From JBCAWW01 sp045106675 (lineage in GTDB: Bacteria > Bacteroidota > Bacteroidia > J057), in assembly GCA_045106675.1 (NCBI GenBank), contig JBGCFA010000011.1:1-64000 (forward strand): a stretch of DNA of 64,000 bases. Direction: 5' to 3'. The notes beneath the pieces were generated by a model. It was not told the origin of the DNA. It made no database searches and saw only the letters and a program-made list of their open reading frames with translations. Numbering within the stretch: the stretch's first letter is position 1; each line of letters starts with the position of its first letter. Of this stretch, positions 63,467 through 64,000 are shown piece by piece. The translations under genes and the position numbers were made by a program.

Positions 63467-64000
63467 AGAGTAGGAGGGAATAAGGTTTTTTCGATGCGTT
63501 CGCAGAAGATATGGCCCAAAAGTAGGTGGCACTCTTGCACACGAGGCGTATCCTCAGTCGGCACAGCGATCAGATAATCACAATATGCTTTCATCTTGCC
63601 ACCTCCTTGCCCGGTGAAGCCGAGGGTCATGATGTTTTGTTGCTGGGCAGTTTGCATGGCCTTGACGACATTGGGCGAGTTGCCAGAACTAGAAAGTCCC
63701 ACTAAGACATCACCTGCACGTCCTTTGGCGAGCATCAGGCGACTAAAGGTCTCTTCATAGCCATAATCATTGGCTACGGCTGTGAGATAAGAAGAATTGA
63801 CGTGGAGGGCTTCAGCATTGAGGGGCGGACGATCATAATAAAATCGTCCAGAAAGCTCTGCCGCTAGGTGTTGGGCATCAGCCGCACTGCCTCCATTACC
63901 GCAAAAGAGGATTTTATGCCCTAATTGGAGTGCTTGACACATCTTTTCGGTGGCCTCCTGCAGAGAACGAAGTAGCCCCTCATCTTCTAGAAGCTGAGAT
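63463..64000 (-). CDS. gmhA: Phosphoheptose isomerase (SIS domain), N-terminus outside the window
   Basis: The frame is open to the right edge; the ATG at 63942 is internal, since about 20 further codons (SQLLEDEGLLRSLQEATEKM) continue in frame. The SIS domain has ILFCGNGGSAADAQHLAAELSGRF, LVGLSSSGNSPNVVKAM and the C-terminal VQECHLLLGHIFCERIE, all typical of GmhA. It isomerises sedoheptulose-7-phosphate to heptose-7-phosphate. Together with the overlapping GmhB-like gene it points to heptose as a sugar of the envelope glycan or LPS. Confidence 0.93.
   Translation of the reverse strand, partial: SQLLEDEGLLRSLQEATEKMCQALQLGHKILFCGNGGSAADAQHLAAELSGRFYYDRPPLNAEALHVNSSYLTAVANDYGYEETFSRLMLAKGRAGDVLVGLSSSGNSPNVVKAMQTAQQQNIMTLGFTGQGGGKMKAYCDYLIAVPTEDTPRVQECHLLLGHIFCERIEKTLFPPTL

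Noticed and set aside
63942..64000. ATG at 63942 as the start of gmhA
   Set aside because: The frame continues without a stop to the window edge with sequence typical of the GmhA N-terminal helix, and the protein would be too short.
1..64000. CRISPR arrays, prophage, complete insertion sequences, toxin-antitoxin pairs
   Set aside because: I looked for regularly spaced repeats, transposase or integrase motifs and small paired genes and found none that can be supported.

Overview
The window looks like a chromosome segment of a Bacteroidota bacterium. Three secreted proteins carry type IX secretion sorting domains (two type A tails and one CHU_C / type B tail). The primary sigma factor is the short Bacteroidota form without region 1.1. 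Several promoters fit the Bacteroidota consensus (-33 TTTG, -7 TAnnTTTG). Other typical genes are the DUF4296 lipoprotein, a Y_Y_Y sensor kinase and the Wza protein with a C-terminal membrane helix. GC content looks to be in the mid-forties by eye. The sequence alone does not fix family or genus; the gene style would suit a free-living, possibly marine, Saprospiria or Cytophagia-type organism. I see no CRISPR array, complete insertion sequence, rRNA operon or prophage.

Region 1 (1-17.95 kb) is rich in signalling and surface functions. It starts with a propeller-type sensor kinase cut by the window edge and followed by a receiver-cyclase fusion, then a hybrid kinase with two receiver domains. 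After that come two T9SS cargo proteins, an ArsR / quinone oxidoreductase / creatininase operon, a TM-helix-repeat channel-like protein, a sodium:solute symporter, a CHU_C protein, a small unknown protein behind a structured intergenic stretch, and a TPR sensor kinase with its LuxR-type regulator.

Region 2 (17.98-43.25 kb) is mostly housekeeping: pyrR-pyrB, an LptF/G permease, argS, a PASTA protein, a GH43 glycosidase, rpoD, uridine phosphorylase and tRNA-Arg(CCG). Next are a beta-lactamase-fold protein with two catalytic residues changed, two YceI proteins, a ComEA-like HhH protein, a seven-PAS histidine kinase, and two adjacent TraB/GumN proteins of which one has lost both GX2H motifs. The region ends with ornithine aminotransferase, DinB, folA, a DUF4296 lipoprotein and mutS2.

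Region 3 (43.3-64 kb) is the most interesting. On the + strand, cysC, cysD and cysN (a complete route from sulfate to PAPS, with no PAPS reductase or sulfite reductase beside it) lead directly into wza, wzc, gmd and fcl. On the - strand, converging on that block, are a Wzy-type polymerase/ligase, a Wzx flippase, three glycosyltransferases, two PAPS-type sulfotransferases, an SGNH protein plus MBOAT acyltransferase pair, a GmhB-like phosphatase and gmhA (cut by the right edge). Together they suggest that the cell makes a sulfated, probably O-acylated, GDP-fucose-dependent surface polysaccharide with its own PAPS supply. cysC has a long leader containing an intrinsic terminator, which suggests either conditional read-through into the locus or a small RNA. 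A perfect 54-bp palindrome lies between the MBOAT and SGNH genes.
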